Below are positions 55,444-64,000 of a stretch of DNA of 64,000 nucleotides, one piece after another. The DNA is from Polynucleobacter sp. VK25 (lineage in GTDB: Bacteria; Pseudomonadota; Gammaproteobacteria; Burkholderiales; Burkholderiaceae). A program made the position numbers and the translations under genes. Within the stretch, counting starts at the first letter, position 1; each line of letters begins with the position of its first letter. The notes under the pieces were generated by a model, which was not told where the DNA came from, ran no database searches, and saw nothing but the letters and a program-made list of their open reading frames with translations. The stretch covers positions 1,808,144-1,872,143 of the forward strand of contig NZ_CP061288.1 in the NCBI RefSeq assembly GCF_018687355.1, in the 5' to 3' direction.

Positions 55444-56196
55444 ATGAATGATGAGCAGTTACTTCGCTATTCCAGGCATTTATTGCTTGAAGAAATTGAT
55501 GTAGCTGGCCAAGAAAAACTGCTTAGCTCCCATGTGTTGGTAATCGGTGCTGGCGGCCTTGGCAGTGCAGCCGCGCCCTACCTGGCTGCAGCAGGGGTGG
55601 GCCACATCACCCTAATGGATCACGACGCAGTAGAGCTCACCAATTTACAACGCCAAATCATGCACACCGAGAGTAGCATTGGCAAAAGCAAAGTGGACTC
55701 TGGAAAAGATTTTTTACAGCGCCTTAATTCAAGCATTCAGATTGAAACTATTCAGGCAAAAGCAAGCAGCTCATTATTGGATGAGTTGTTACATAGCGTA
55801 AATATTGTTTTAGATTGCACTGATAATTTTTTAACCAGACATCTTATTAATGCGGCCTGCGTTAAACATCAAATTCCATTAGTTTCAGGATCCGCACTCA
55901 AGTTTGATGGTCAAATCAGCGTCTTTGATCCACGCAATCCTGACTCACCCTGCTATGCCTGCATATTTTCTCCAGATGAACAATTCGAAGAAGTCAGCTG
56001 CTCCAGCATGGGCATCTTCTCACCGCTAGTAGGCATCATTGGAGCCATGCAAGCAGCACAAGCGCTACAAGTATTGATTGGTTTTGGGAATTCGCTAGTC
56101 GGTCGTATGTTGCTTTGGAATGGGCGCAATACCCAAATCGATGAAATTCGTATTAGCCGAAACTCCGCATGCTCGGTGTGCGGACAAGCACACTAA
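55444..56196 (+). CDS. MoeB/ThiF/HesA family adenylyltransferase
   Basis: A 250-residue E1-like enzyme that adenylates the C-terminus of a ubiquitin-fold sulfur carrier (MoaD or ThiS). Motifs: LLRYSRHLLLEEIDVAGQEK, ATP-binding LVIGAGGLGSAAAPYLAAAG, LDCTDNFLTRHLINAACVKH and zinc cysteines CYACIF and CSVCGQAH. The ATG at 55444 is preferred over a TTG at 55438. Whether it serves molybdopterin or thiamine synthesis cannot be told, since no moaD or thiS is in the window. Confidence 0.93.
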   Translation: MNDEQLLRYSRHLLLEEIDVAGQEKLLSSHVLVIGAGGLGSAAAPYLAAAGVGHITLMDHDAVELTNLQRQIMHTESSIGKSKVDSGKDFLQRLNSSIQIETIQAKASSSLLDELLHSVNIVLDCTDNFLTRHLINAACVKHQIPLVSGSALKFDGQISVFDPRNPDSPCYACIFSPDEQFEEVSCSSMGIFSPLVGIIGAMQAAQALQVLIGFGNSLVGRMLLWNGRNTQIDEIRISRNSACSVCGQAH

Positions 56197-56199
56197 GAA

Positions 56200-57948
56200 T
56201 TAAGACAGCAATCGCTCTAAAGCCTTTGCCTGCTCTTCAGGCTCATATGCTCTCAAGACCCTATTTACGCGGGCTTTTAATAAACCGACATTCGCTTTCA
56301 GAATCTCACGCTTTACAAGCAATAACTGGCTGAAGTGCATTGAAAAATCGGTCAAACCCATCGCAAGTAATAATTTTGTTAACGCAGGATCACCAGCCAT
56401 CTCACCACAAACAGCAATAGGTACATTTGCTCGTTTAGCTTGATCAATAATATTTGCCAACAAGTTCAAGATTGCCGGATGCAGCGGATCATATAAATGC
56501 GCCACAGCATGATCTGCACGATCAATCGCTAAGGTGTACTGAATTAAATCATTTGTACCAATGGAAAGAAAATCAAATCGGTTAATGAATAAAGGCAGCA
56601 CCAAGGCAGCCGCCGGAATTTCAATCATCGCGCCCACTTGAATGTTCGGATTAAATGCTTTGCCACGCTGATGCAATTGTTGCTTAGCTTTTTCAATCAG
56701 CCTAAATGTTTCATCAATCTCTTTGGCATGCGCCAACATTGGGATCATGATGCGTGCTTGTCCATGGGCTGATGCACGCAGGATTGCTCTGAGCTGCGTT
56801 AAAAAGATTTCAGGCTCTGTTAGAGACCAGCGAATCGCCCGCAAACCCAAAGGGGAAGTGCCTGTTTGAGAAGTATCCCCACCACCCAATGCTTTATCTG
56901 CGCCAACATCAATTGTTCTGATATTAATAGGCAGGCCATGCATCAAATCCACTACGCGACGATATTCTTGATACTGCTGCTCTTCGTCAGGCAAGGCCTG
57001 TTTGCGATCCATGAATAAAAATTCAGAGCGGAATAGGCCAACACCTACGGCGCCCAATTTCACCGCTTGAATAGCATCTTCTGGTAATTCAATATTGGCA
57101 AACAACTCAATCTCAACACCGTCGGCAGTTTCAGTTTTTGTATGCTTTAACTGCTGTAGCTTACGGGCCTCTTTTAAGTCTTGAGTTTGTAGTTTGCGGT
57201 ACTCCGCCAGGAGTTGCTCATCGGGAGCAACCACTACAACGCCACGTTCTCCATCGAGCACCAGCCAATCGCCATGACGAATCATTTCACTCGCATGCCG
57301 CACACCCACCACCGCAGGAATTTCCATGCTACGGGCCACAATGGCGGTATGTGAGGTCTTGCCACCTAAATCCGTTACGAAACCAGTAAAGGCATGCTCT
57401 TTAAAGCGTAGCATGTCGTGCGGCGCAATATCATGGGCAACGATGATGGACTCAACGCCGATGTCGCTCGTAGGTAAAAAATCAGAATCGTTTAATGGAT
57501 CTTTTTTCTGGGCATTTAAAGCCTTAATGACACGCTCAGCAACCTGACGAATATCATTAGCGCGTTCTTTTAAATACACATCCTCAATATCTGCAAATTG
57601 CTCTAAAAGATCGTTTAGTTCGGTAGTTAAAGCCCAGGCTGCATTTAATCTTTGTGTACGTATTAATTTAATCGGCTTTTCAGCCAAAGCAGGGTCGGCC
57701 AAAATCATGCCGTGCACATCTAAGAAAGCCGCCATCTCCTGTGGCGCGTCTTTTGGGAGCCCTTGGCGTAATTGATCAAGCTCCAAACGAACCTGATCAA
57801 ATGCATCTAATAATTTTTGAGCCTCAGCCTCTTCTTTGCCAGCCTCAATTAAATGGTGGCTTACCTCTAATGCTGCACGAGAAATCAGTACCGCCTTGCC
57901 AATGGCAATGCCTTTCGATACTGGAATTCCGTGCAACGCAAAAGTCAT
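56200..57948 (-). CDS. ptsI: PTS enzyme I
   Basis: Transfers phosphate from phosphoenolpyruvate to HPr. The 582 residues show the phospho-His200 loop DLGGKTSHTAIVARSMEIPA, the PEP-binding barrel (FRSEFLFMDRKQALPDEEQQ, MIEIPAAALVLPLF, DFLSIGTNDLIQYTLAIDRA) and the Cys in PIAVCGEMAGDP. No GAF domain, so it is PtsI rather than PtsP. It follows ptsH by 5 bases. Confidence 0.97.
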   Translation of the reverse strand: MTFALHGIPVSKGIAIGKAVLISRAALEVSHHLIEAGKEEAEAQKLLDAFDQVRLELDQLRQGLPKDAPQEMAAFLDVHGMILADPALAEKPIKLIRTQRLNAAWALTTELNDLLEQFADIEDVYLKERANDIRQVAERVIKALNAQKKDPLNDSDFLPTSDIGVESIIVAHDIAPHDMLRFKEHAFTGFVTDLGGKTSHTAIVARSMEIPAVVGVRHASEMIRHGDWLVLDGERGVVVVAPDEQLLAEYRKLQTQDLKEARKLQQLKHTKTETADGVEIELFANIELPEDAIQAVKLGAVGVGLFRSEFLFMDRKQALPDEEQQYQEYRRVVDLMHGLPINIRTIDVGADKALGGGDTSQTGTSPLGLRAIRWSLTEPEIFLTQLRAILRASAHGQARIMIPMLAHAKEIDETFRLIEKAKQQLHQRGKAFNPNIQVGAMIEIPAAALVLPLFINRFDFLSIGTNDLIQYTLAIDRADHAVAHLYDPLHPAILNLLANIIDQAKRANVPIAVCGEMAGDPALTKLLLAMGLTDFSMHFSQLLLVKREILKANVGLLKARVNRVLRAYEPEEQAKALERLLS

Positions 57949-57953
57949 GCTAT

Positions 57954-58223
57954 TTACTCGCCTTCACCAAAGCGGTCATTAATCAATGCTGTGAGAGCCT
58001 GCATGGCTTCATCTTCCCTCTCACCCACAGTCTCAAGCGTCACAGTGCTGCCTATACCGGCAGCTAACATCATCACACCCATAATGCTCTTGGCATTAAT
58101 TTGACGCCCATTTCGTGACAACAGTATTTCACAAGGAAACTGCGCAGCTAATTGAGATAGCTTGGCAGATGCGCGAGCATGTAAGCCTAATTTATTGATG
58201 ATTTCAATTTCTGCTGAAGGCAT
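57954..58223 (-). CDS. ptsH: HPr phosphocarrier protein
   Basis: An 89-residue phosphocarrier. The EI-phosphorylated His15 lies in NKLGLHARASAK and the HprK target Ser46 in NAKSIMGVMML, so both regulatory sites are kept. Works with enzyme I next to it and with HPr kinase encoded at 24797-25783. The EIIA-Man gene precedes it by 17 bases. Confidence 0.97.
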   Translation of the reverse strand: MPSAEIEIINKLGLHARASAKLSQLAAQFPCEILLSRNGRQINAKSIMGVMMLAAGIGSTVTLETVGEREDEAMQALTALINDRFGEGE

Positions 58224-58240
58224 TATGTGCGGACCCTTAT

Positions 58241-58663
58241 TTATTCTTGATTGACTTTACTGCCCAAACGCAAGATTCCATTTTGTCCGCCGGCAAGCGC
58301 TTTTTGCGCTAACTCCTCAAGACTCTCTCCGCGATGAGAAATGCAGCGCATCAACATAGGGAGATTTAACCCTGCAAGCACAATGACGGGGGCATTTAAT
58401 CCCGATAAAGGGCCCAAGGCCTCCAACTTAGAAGCCACATTAGCAGGAGTTGCACCCATAACATCCGTCAGGATCAGCACCCCGTTACCCGTGTTAACGC
58501 CATAAGCCGCCTTCATCACACGATCAAAACTTGCCTTGGTATCTTCATGAGGGGGGATATCAACCGCCCGAACACGCTCAGGCAACACACCAAAAGTATG
58601 CTCAGCAAACCCCAACATCGCACTTGCAACCGGGGTATGAGCAACGATGACAATTCCAACCAT
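58241..58663 (-). CDS. PTS EIIA component, mannose family
   Basis: A 140-residue stand-alone EIIA-Man-type protein with the phospho-His9 in GIVIVAHTPVASAMLGFAEH and the following GVLILTDVMGATPANVASKL and VIVLAGLNLPMLMRCI blocks. No IIB, IIC or IID follows, so a regulatory role is likely. The ATG at 58663, 2 bases after the gshB stop, gives the family N-terminus; the in-frame extension to 58699 lies inside gshB. Confidence 0.95.
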   Translation of the reverse strand: MVGIVIVAHTPVASAMLGFAEHTFGVLPERVRAVDIPPHEDTKASFDRVMKAAYGVNTGNGVLILTDVMGATPANVASKLEALGPLSGLNAPVIVLAGLNLPMLMRCISHRGESLEELAQKALAGGQNGILRLGSKVNQE

Positions 58664-58665
58664 AT

Positions 58666-59607
58666 TTATGCCAATGCTTTCTCTAACGCTGCTAACCAAA
58701 ATTGAGCAACATTAAAGTTGCTTTGATCGGTAATTTCAACAAAACAAGTGGGGCTTGTCACATTAATTTCAGTGAGATAACCACCGATTAAATCCAATCC
58801 AACCAAGAATAATCCACGCTGATTTAAAACAGGCGCTAATTTTTCGGCAATCTTTTTTTCTGTTTCCGTTAAGGGCATCGCCACACCTTTACCGCCCGCT
58901 GCCAAATTACCCCGAATTTCACTTCCCTGAGGAATGCGCGCCAGTGCAAATGGCACAACCTCTCCACCAATTAAAAGAACCCGCTTATCTCCTTGGGCAA
59001 TTTCAGGCAAGAAACGTTGGACCATTAGGGTTCTTGCGCCATTCTCACCCAGTGTTTCTACGATGCTCGCAAGGTTAAGGCCATCAACCCCCACCCGAAA
59101 TACACCCATACCGCCCATGCCATCTAAAGGTTTAATCACAATATCGCGGTGGGCTTGATGGAACTGCTCTACCGCAGCCAATTCACGCGTCACCAATGTT
59201 GGTGGGATGAGTTCTGGGAACTCCGTAATGGATAACTTTTCTGAGTGATCACGAACAGCGCTTGGCTCGTTAAATACTTTAGCGCCCTGACGAACTGCAG
59301 CCGATAAGAGCCAAGTGGTATTGAGATATTCAATATCAAAAGGAGGATCCGTGCGCATCAAGACTGCAGAGAAAGACTTTAATGCTCGAGATTCAATCTC
59401 ACCCAACTCAAACCAATTAGTAGAACCAGGTTTGATGACCAAAGACTGGCAATCAGCAACTACCAAATCATCTCGCCACAGAACATTCTTGCTTTGGCAA
59501 AACCACAAATGATGCCCCGCGTCTTGCGCTACACGCATCATCGCCAGCGTGGAATCTTTTTGAACCTTGAAAGATTCAAGGGGGTCTGCAATAAAAAGAA
59601 GGTTCAT
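58666..59607 (-). CDS. gshB: Glutathione synthetase
   Basis: ATP-grasp enzyme joining gamma-glutamylcysteine and glycine. The 313 residues show NLLFIADPLESFKVQKDSTL, VLMRTDPPFDIEYLNTTWLL, DIVIKPLDGMGGMGVFRVG (ATP loop) and LIGGYLTEINVTSPTC with metal ligands. Normal length. It lies 28 bases after gshA on the same strand and 2 bases before the EIIA gene. Confidence 0.97.
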   Translation of the reverse strand: MNLLFIADPLESFKVQKDSTLAMMRVAQDAGHHLWFCQSKNVLWRDDLVVADCQSLVIKPGSTNWFELGEIESRALKSFSAVLMRTDPPFDIEYLNTTWLLSAAVRQGAKVFNEPSAVRDHSEKLSITEFPELIPPTLVTRELAAVEQFHQAHRDIVIKPLDGMGGMGVFRVGVDGLNLASIVETLGENGARTLMVQRFLPEIAQGDKRVLLIGGEVVPFALARIPQGSEIRGNLAAGGKGVAMPLTETEKKIAEKLAPVLNQRGLFLVGLDLIGGYLTEINVTSPTCFVEITDQSNFNVAQFWLAALEKALA

Positions 59608-59635
59608 TTTTTCTATTGAGAGATTAGTGTTTTAT

Positions 59636-60934
59636 TTATGCAGCTTCAGCATTGGGATCGGTACGCTCTAGCTCCAATGAGGAAGCAAGAAGCGCAAGAC
59701 GGGCAACAACACCATACAAATAGAAGCGATTTGGAGCTGCACTACCGGGCTTGGCTGCAAGATCAGGCATTGAGTTTTGCTCGAAGGCCAGTGGTACAAA
59801 GTGCATACCTGGAGCGTTGAGATTCTCATCCGGTCCACGATCAGTATGGACACGATAGAAGCCACCAATGACATAACGATCAATCATGTACACCACAGGC
59901 TCTGCTACAGCTTCATTGACCTTCTCGAAGGTATAAACACCCTCCTGAATCAGCACATCACTGACTTCAAGACCTTCCTTAACCACGCTCATCTTATTGC
60001 GGTCTTTACGGTTCAAGCCCTTTAACTGCGCGGGATCATTCACCACCATCACGCCCATGCCATATGTCCCGGCGTCAGCTTTGACCACTACATAAGGCTT
60101 CTCTTTAATGCCATATTCGCGATACTTCTTAGCGGTCTTTTTTAAGACTTGCTCTACGGCAGCCTGGAGCTCGTCTTCACCTTTGCGCTCGTGAAAATTG
60201 ATATTGGAGCAACTTGTGAAGTACGGGTTAATCATCCATGGATCAATATCGACCACCTTGGCAAACTTCTTAGCAACCTCTTCATAGGCAGCGAAATGGT
60301 TTGACTTGCGACGCACATGCCAGCCAGCGTGCAAGCCAGGTAACAAGTACTGCTCATAGATATTTTCCAGAATCGGAGGAATACCTGCAGATAAATCGTT
60401 ATTTAATAAGATCGAGCAAGGATCAAAATCTTTTAAGCCCAAACGCTGCTTCTTTAAACCAAGGCGAGATAGAGGCTCCATCAGTAAACGATTGCCATCG
60501 GGCAACTCAATCCAAGTGGGCTTCTTAATTTCTTCTGAGAAAGTACCGAGGCGAACATTCAATCCAGCTTGACGCAATATCGAAGACAAGCGAGCAATAT
60601 TCTGCAAGTAAAAGGTATTGCGCGTATGGCGTTCAGGAATCAGTAATAAATTTTTGGCTTCAGGACAAATCTTTTCAATTGCAGCCATAGCAGCTTGAAC
60701 AGCTAAAGGCAGCATCTGTGGTGAAAGGTTATTAAACCCTCCAGGAAAGAGATTGGTATCAACTGGCGCCAACTTAAAGCCAGAGTTACGCAAATCAACC
60801 GAGCAGTAAAAAGGTGGGGTATGCTCTTGCCACTCCAGCCTAAACCAACGCTCAATGGTTGGGGTTGCTTCTAGAACCTTGGACTCTAATTCGAGTAAAG
60901 GGCCGGTGAGTGCGGTGATGAGATGTGGAACCAT
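59636..60934 (-). CDS. gshA: Glutamate-cysteine ligase (proteobacterial GshA family distinct from E. coli type)
   Basis: First step of glutathione synthesis. The 432-residue protein belongs to the GshA family typical of betaproteobacteria and acidithiobacilli, unrelated in sequence to E. coli GshA. Recognisable blocks are FYCSVDLRNSGFKLAPVDTN, FPGGFNNLSPQ, VVVKADAGTYGMGVMVVNDP and FEKVNEAVAEPVVYMIDRYV followed by GGFYRVHTD. It heads the gshA-gshB-EIIA-ptsH-ptsI run. Confidence 0.95.
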   Translation of the reverse strand: MVPHLITALTGPLLELESKVLEATPTIERWFRLEWQEHTPPFYCSVDLRNSGFKLAPVDTNLFPGGFNNLSPQMLPLAVQAAMAAIEKICPEAKNLLLIPERHTRNTFYLQNIARLSSILRQAGLNVRLGTFSEEIKKPTWIELPDGNRLLMEPLSRLGLKKQRLGLKDFDPCSILLNNDLSAGIPPILENIYEQYLLPGLHAGWHVRRKSNHFAAYEEVAKKFAKVVDIDPWMINPYFTSCSNINFHERKGEDELQAAVEQVLKKTAKKYREYGIKEKPYVVVKADAGTYGMGVMVVNDPAQLKGLNRKDRNKMSVVKEGLEVSDVLIQEGVYTFEKVNEAVAEPVVYMIDRYVIGGFYRVHTDRGPDENLNAPGMHFVPLAFEQNSMPDLAAKPGSAAPNRFYLYGVVARLALLASSLELERTDPNAEAA

Positions 60935-60964
60935 TTCACCATTGTAAGATTATTAAAAGAAAGA

Positions 60965-60986
60965 CGCGGAATCCGAGGATTCCGCG
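60965..60986 (-). terminator. Terminator after amtB
   Basis: CGCGGAATCC-GA-GGATTCCGCG: a perfect 10-bp stem, followed on the minus strand by a T-rich stretch (TCTTTCTTTT). It separates the torF-glnK-amtB operon from gshA. Confidence 0.75.
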
Positions 60987-61037
60987 CTTAAAACTAGGCA
61001 GCCAACAAAGCCGCCCAGTGAGGGGTAAATCTACTGA

Positions 61038-62522
61038 TTAAGACTCGTATGCAGTCTCACCGTGAGAGCTGATATCCAAGCCTTCGCGCTCTTCTTCTTC
61101 CTTAACACGTAAACCAATCACGATATCGATCAATTTGAACGCTACGAAAGAAACTACGCCAGACCAAATTACAGTGGTAATCACGCCTTGAGCTTGGATC
61201 CACAATTGGCTAGCAATAGAGTAATCAGGAGCAACGGCGTTAGCCACGTAATCCCAAATACCAGAGCCGCCTAATGCTGGATCAGCAAATACACCAGTCA
61301 ACAATGCACCAGTAATACCGCCTACGCCGTGAACACCAAATACGTCCAAGCTGTCGTCTGAGCCCAAAATCTTCTTGAGACCAGTAACACCCCAGAGGCA
61401 AACTACACCAGCGATCAAGCCAATGATGATTGAGCCCATAGGACCAGCGAATCCAGCTGCAGGAGTAATTGCAACCAAACCTGCTACGCAACCAGATGCA
61501 GCGCCCAACATAGATGGCTTACCTTTGAGAACCCACTCAGCAACTGACCAGCCCAATACAGCAGCAGCAGTAGCTAAATATGTGTTCACGAATGCCAGAC
61601 CAGCAGTGCCGTTTGCTTCAAGTGCTGAACCAGCATTGAAACCAAACCAACCGAACCACAAGAGAGCAGCACCAGTCATTACATACACTAAGTTATGTGG
61701 CTTCATTGCTTCTTTGCCGTAGCCCAAACGCTTGCCGATAACAAAGGAACCAACCAAACCAGCGATCGCAGCATTGATGTGCACAACAGTTCCGCCAGCG
61801 AAGTCGAGAACACCTTTTTGCCACAACCAACCAGCACGAGCAGTAATTGCTTCGAGTGATGCAGCATCTTTGATGTCATCTGGACCAGGCCAGAACCAAA
61901 CCATGTGAGCGATTGGCAAGTAGCTCAAAGTGAACCAAATCACCATGAATACCAAGATTGCAGAGAACTTAGCGCGCTCAGCAAAAGAACCAATGATCAA
62001 ACAGCAAGTGATAGTTGCGAACACTGCTTGGAAAGCCATAAATACATACTCAGGAATCACAACACCCTTACTAAAGGTTGCTGCTACTGATTCTGGATTC
62101 ATACCACCCAAGAACAGACGATCTAATCCACCGATGAATGCTCCGCCTTCCGTGAATGCAAAGCTATAGCCATAAATAGCCCATAGCACTGTAATCAAAG
62201 AGAAGACCATGAAACATTGCATGCAGATAGACAAAATGTTCTTACTGCGGGTTAAGCCGCCGTAGAACAATGCCAAGCCAGGAAGAGTCATCAACAGCAC
62301 TAATGCTGTACAAACCATCATCCAAGCGATATCTGCTTTATTGCATTTTTCAGAGCAAAGAACTGGAGCAGGCTCAGCCGCAGCAGGAGTTGCCGCAGGA
62401 GCTGTTACAGCAGGTTTTTTTACTTCATCAGCATGCGCTGGCGAAGTAACCATCACACCAGTAGCGCCGATGGCCAAGGCCATAGCACCACCAGCAACGA
62501 GTCGTTTCATCCAAGTTAACAT
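61038..62522 (-). CDS. amtB: Ammonium transporter AmtB
   Basis: A 494-residue trimeric ammonium channel. A signal sequence (LVAGGAMALAIGATGVMVTS) and an Ala/Pro-rich periplasmic segment with two Cys (VLCSEKCNKADIAWMM) precede 11 helices. The conserved pore histidines are in GGTVVHINAAIAGLVGSFVI and DVFGVHGVGGITGALLTGVF; LPGLALFYGGLTRSKNILS is the family signature. I start at 62522 behind GAGGGG; the ORF extends upstream into glnK without a signal. Controlled by GlnK, encoded 13 bases upstream. Confidence 0.97.
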   Translation of the reverse strand: MLTWMKRLVAGGAMALAIGATGVMVTSPAHADEVKKPAVTAPAATPAAAEPAPVLCSEKCNKADIAWMMVCTALVLLMTLPGLALFYGGLTRSKNILSICMQCFMVFSLITVLWAIYGYSFAFTEGGAFIGGLDRLFLGGMNPESVAATFSKGVVIPEYVFMAFQAVFATITCCLIIGSFAERAKFSAILVFMVIWFTLSYLPIAHMVWFWPGPDDIKDAASLEAITARAGWLWQKGVLDFAGGTVVHINAAIAGLVGSFVIGKRLGYGKEAMKPHNLVYVMTGAALLWFGWFGFNAGSALEANGTAGLAFVNTYLATAAAVLGWSVAEWVLKGKPSMLGAASGCVAGLVAITPAAGFAGPMGSIIIGLIAGVVCLWGVTGLKKILGSDDSLDVFGVHGVGGITGALLTGVFADPALGGSGIWDYVANAVAPDYSIASQLWIQAQGVITTVIWSGVVSFVAFKLIDIVIGLRVKEEEEREGLDISSHGETAYES

Positions 62523-62535
62523 TTTGAACCCCTCT

Positions 62536-62886
<351 letters not shown>

Positions 62887-62898
62887 TCAGAGTGGAAA

Positions 62899-63810
62899 TT
62901 AGAAAGTTTTTGTCAAAGAGATCAAGCCACCAGCTCTACCAAGGTTCTTGCCTGATGGGCTTGAATATCCATAAGAGCCTTTATATGTAGCAGCGTTAGT
63001 GCCAACGTAAGAGATGTTTGCAGACAAGCCGCCGCCAAAGTCTTTAGTTGCGCCTAACTTCCAATCTGTGTAGCTATACAAGGTGCTATTGCTTACACCT
63101 GGGATGGCAGCACCGCTATTCCATACTGTTGCGGCCGATGATTGATTGCCAGCTACATACTGATATCCAACGTGGCCATTAAGAGTCATGCCCCAAATGC
63201 CAGTGTCATAGTTAACAGTCAAATCTGGATAGTAAGAACCAGCAGAATTTACATTTCCAAACAATGAAGTTAAGGCATATGAAAATTTGACGAAGCCTGT
63301 TACTGGGCCAAATGTAAAGTTTTGAGCTGCATACAACTCAGTTGTATTTGGGTTTGCTGTTAAGCCATTCGTATTAGGAATGCCTGATGTTGGATAGTAG
63401 TACTGCAATACACCAAAATCTGATGCAAAGCCTTCACCAATTAATTCCTTTTTGATACCTGCATAAAAGTCCATCTCAATTGAGGAGCTAACTTGACCAG
63501 CTGTATAGCCGTTTCCTGAGACGCCACCGTTTGGACCATAAGCATCGCCAATCCAGCTGATGGAACTATTCCAGTTACCAACGTAGAGGCCGCTCTCATG
63601 AGCATAGTCAAAGCCACCTTGAATTGCTGGCTTAAAGTTTGACTGGCTGATACCACGATAGCGGTAGTCGTTTACTACAGTAACGTTTGCTGTAATTGGG
63701 CTGGCTTCAGGGGCCGCTGGCTCATCAGCAGCAAAAGCCGCTGTAGATGCGAGACCTGTTAACAACGCGACCGCTGCTGCAGAGATCGCTGTCTTTTGCA
63801 AAGTTTTCAT
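62899..63810 (-). CDS. TorF family putative outer-membrane porin
   Basis: A 303-residue protein of the Gcw_chp/TorF group: cleavable signal (TAISAAAVALLTGLASTAAFAA), then alternating beta strands starting with VTVVNDYRYRGISQSNFKPA and closing in a terminal Phe (ISLTKTF), as in outer-membrane barrels. It is frequently upstream of glnK-amtB in betaproteobacteria; uptake of a nitrogen compound is a reasonable guess. It has an AAGGAG ribosome site and lies 24 bases before glnK, so one transcript is likely. Confidence 0.92.
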   Translation of the reverse strand: MKTLQKTAISAAAVALLTGLASTAAFAADEPAAPEASPITANVTVVNDYRYRGISQSNFKPAIQGGFDYAHESGLYVGNWNSSISWIGDAYGPNGGVSGNGYTAGQVSSSIEMDFYAGIKKELIGEGFASDFGVLQYYYPTSGIPNTNGLTANPNTTELYAAQNFTFGPVTGFVKFSYALTSLFGNVNSAGSYYPDLTVNYDTGIWGMTLNGHVGYQYVAGNQSSAATVWNSGAAIPGVSNSTLYSYTDWKLGATKDFGGGLSANISYVGTNAATYKGSYGYSSPSGKNLGRAGGLISLTKTF

Positions 63811-63923
63811 GAACTACTCCTTACTGGTTGTAATAAAAGAATGGGTTGAATGCTTAATGCATGGGGTGATATTGAATGCCCGGCGGTTCACGGCTTTGTC
63901 ACAATTCCCTCTATTAATGCAAA

Positions 63924-63952
63924 TGCACTCTATTGGTGCGTAATATTGCACC
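63924..63952 (-). promoter_or_regulatory. NtrC-like palindromes upstream of torF-glnK-amtB
   Basis: TGCACTCTATTGGTGCG (63924-63940) agrees with the NtrC consensus TGCACYAWWWTRGTGCA (read on either strand) except for 2 positions on the minus-strand reading. It overlaps a second inverted repeat GGTGC-N8-GCACC (63935-63952). It is about 115-140 bases upstream of the torF ATG, a typical enhancer distance. No clear -24/-12 sigma54 promoter follows. Confidence 0.5.
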
Positions 63953-63978
63953 TGATGAGTGAATTTTGGGCTTTTTTC

Positions 63979-63998
63979 GGGTTTTAACCCCTTTTTGG
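63979..63998. terminator. Possible weak terminator at window end
   Basis: GGGTT-TT-AACCC followed by CTTTTT on the plus strand. The short stem makes it uncertain; it may close a gene lying beyond the window. Confidence 0.25.
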
Positions 63999-64000
63999 GT

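Noticed and set aside
61375..61722. 115-codon frame antisense to amtB
   Set aside because: Shadow of the Ala/Gly-rich amtB reading frame.

Overview
The window reads as a contiguous piece of a free-living betaproteobacterial chromosome, most likely a small-genome member of the Burkholderiaceae close to Polynucleobacter. This rests on moderate GC by eye, very short spacers, and Burkholderiales-type gene order (ctaC-ctaD-ctaG-ctaE-surf1-ctaA-ctaB-sco-rpoH-ftsY; kdsD-kdsC-lptC-lptA-lptB-hpf-ptsN-hprK-rapZ; mutM-TPR/lolB-ispE-tRNA-Gln-prs-rplY-pth; gshA-gshB-manX-ptsH-ptsI). The genus is inferred, not proven. I see no phage, insertion sequence, CRISPR array, toxin-antitoxin pair or obvious island. 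No gap between genes exceeds 300 bases.

Layout. 1-10005 (minus): aspS (cut by the window start), a DUF502 membrane protein, ubiB, ubiJ, a Tim44-like protein, ubiE, a DUF971 protein and a 1279-residue FAD/Fe-S oxidoreductase. This is a ubiquinone-synthesis neighbourhood with several TAATG couplings. 10140-13447 (plus): ilvA, a cytosolic 5'-nucleotidase and queF. 13549-15270 (minus): ssb and an MFS transporter. 15308-18205: uvrA. 18220-20202 (minus): a CPA2/Kef antiporter. 20214-26677 (plus): Kdo synthesis and LPS transport (kdsD, kdsC, lptC, lptA, lptB), then hpf and the nitrogen-PTS/HPr-kinase genes ptsN, hprK, rapZ. 26622-28585 (minus): mutY and mutM. 28621-33583 (plus): a TPR-LolB fusion, ispE, tRNA-Gln, prs, rplY and pth. 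33602-37748 (minus): ferredoxin, coaD, rsmD and two M16 peptidase-family proteins. 37812-39719 (plus): ftsY and rpoH, the latter behind a perfect CIRCE element.

39756-48734 is the aa3-type cytochrome c oxidase locus. It holds structural subunits, heme A synthesis and copper-delivery genes, almost all on the minus strand, read from a good sigma70-type promoter at 48823-48851. 48914-56196 holds a BioC-like methyltransferase, comF, trmL, gpsA, secB, grxC, a rhodanese, gpmA, a C-terminal processing protease and a MoeB-like enzyme. 56200-60934 (minus) is gshA-gshB-EIIA(Man)-ptsH-ptsI, linking glutathione synthesis with a PTS that has no sugar permease in view. 61038-63810 (minus) is a TorF-type porin, glnK and amtB.

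How the parts fit: the two PTS clusters together encode EI, HPr (His15 and Ser46 both present), EIIA-Man, EIIA-Ntr, HPr kinase and RapZ, which is the composition of a regulatory rather than sugar-importing PTS. The rpoN gene usually found between lptB and hpf in relatives is absent from that spot, while a near-consensus NtrC-type palindrome stands upstream of the porin-glnK-amtB operon without a recognisable -24/-12 promoter.

I found no whole system that I would call undescribed. The items most worth a second look are the TPR-LolB fusion without a lipid-anchor cysteine, the missing rpoN with an orphan NtrC-like site, the CIRCE in front of rpoH, the altered iron-sulfur cysteine spacing in MutY, and the degenerate SAM motif in the BioC-like protein.
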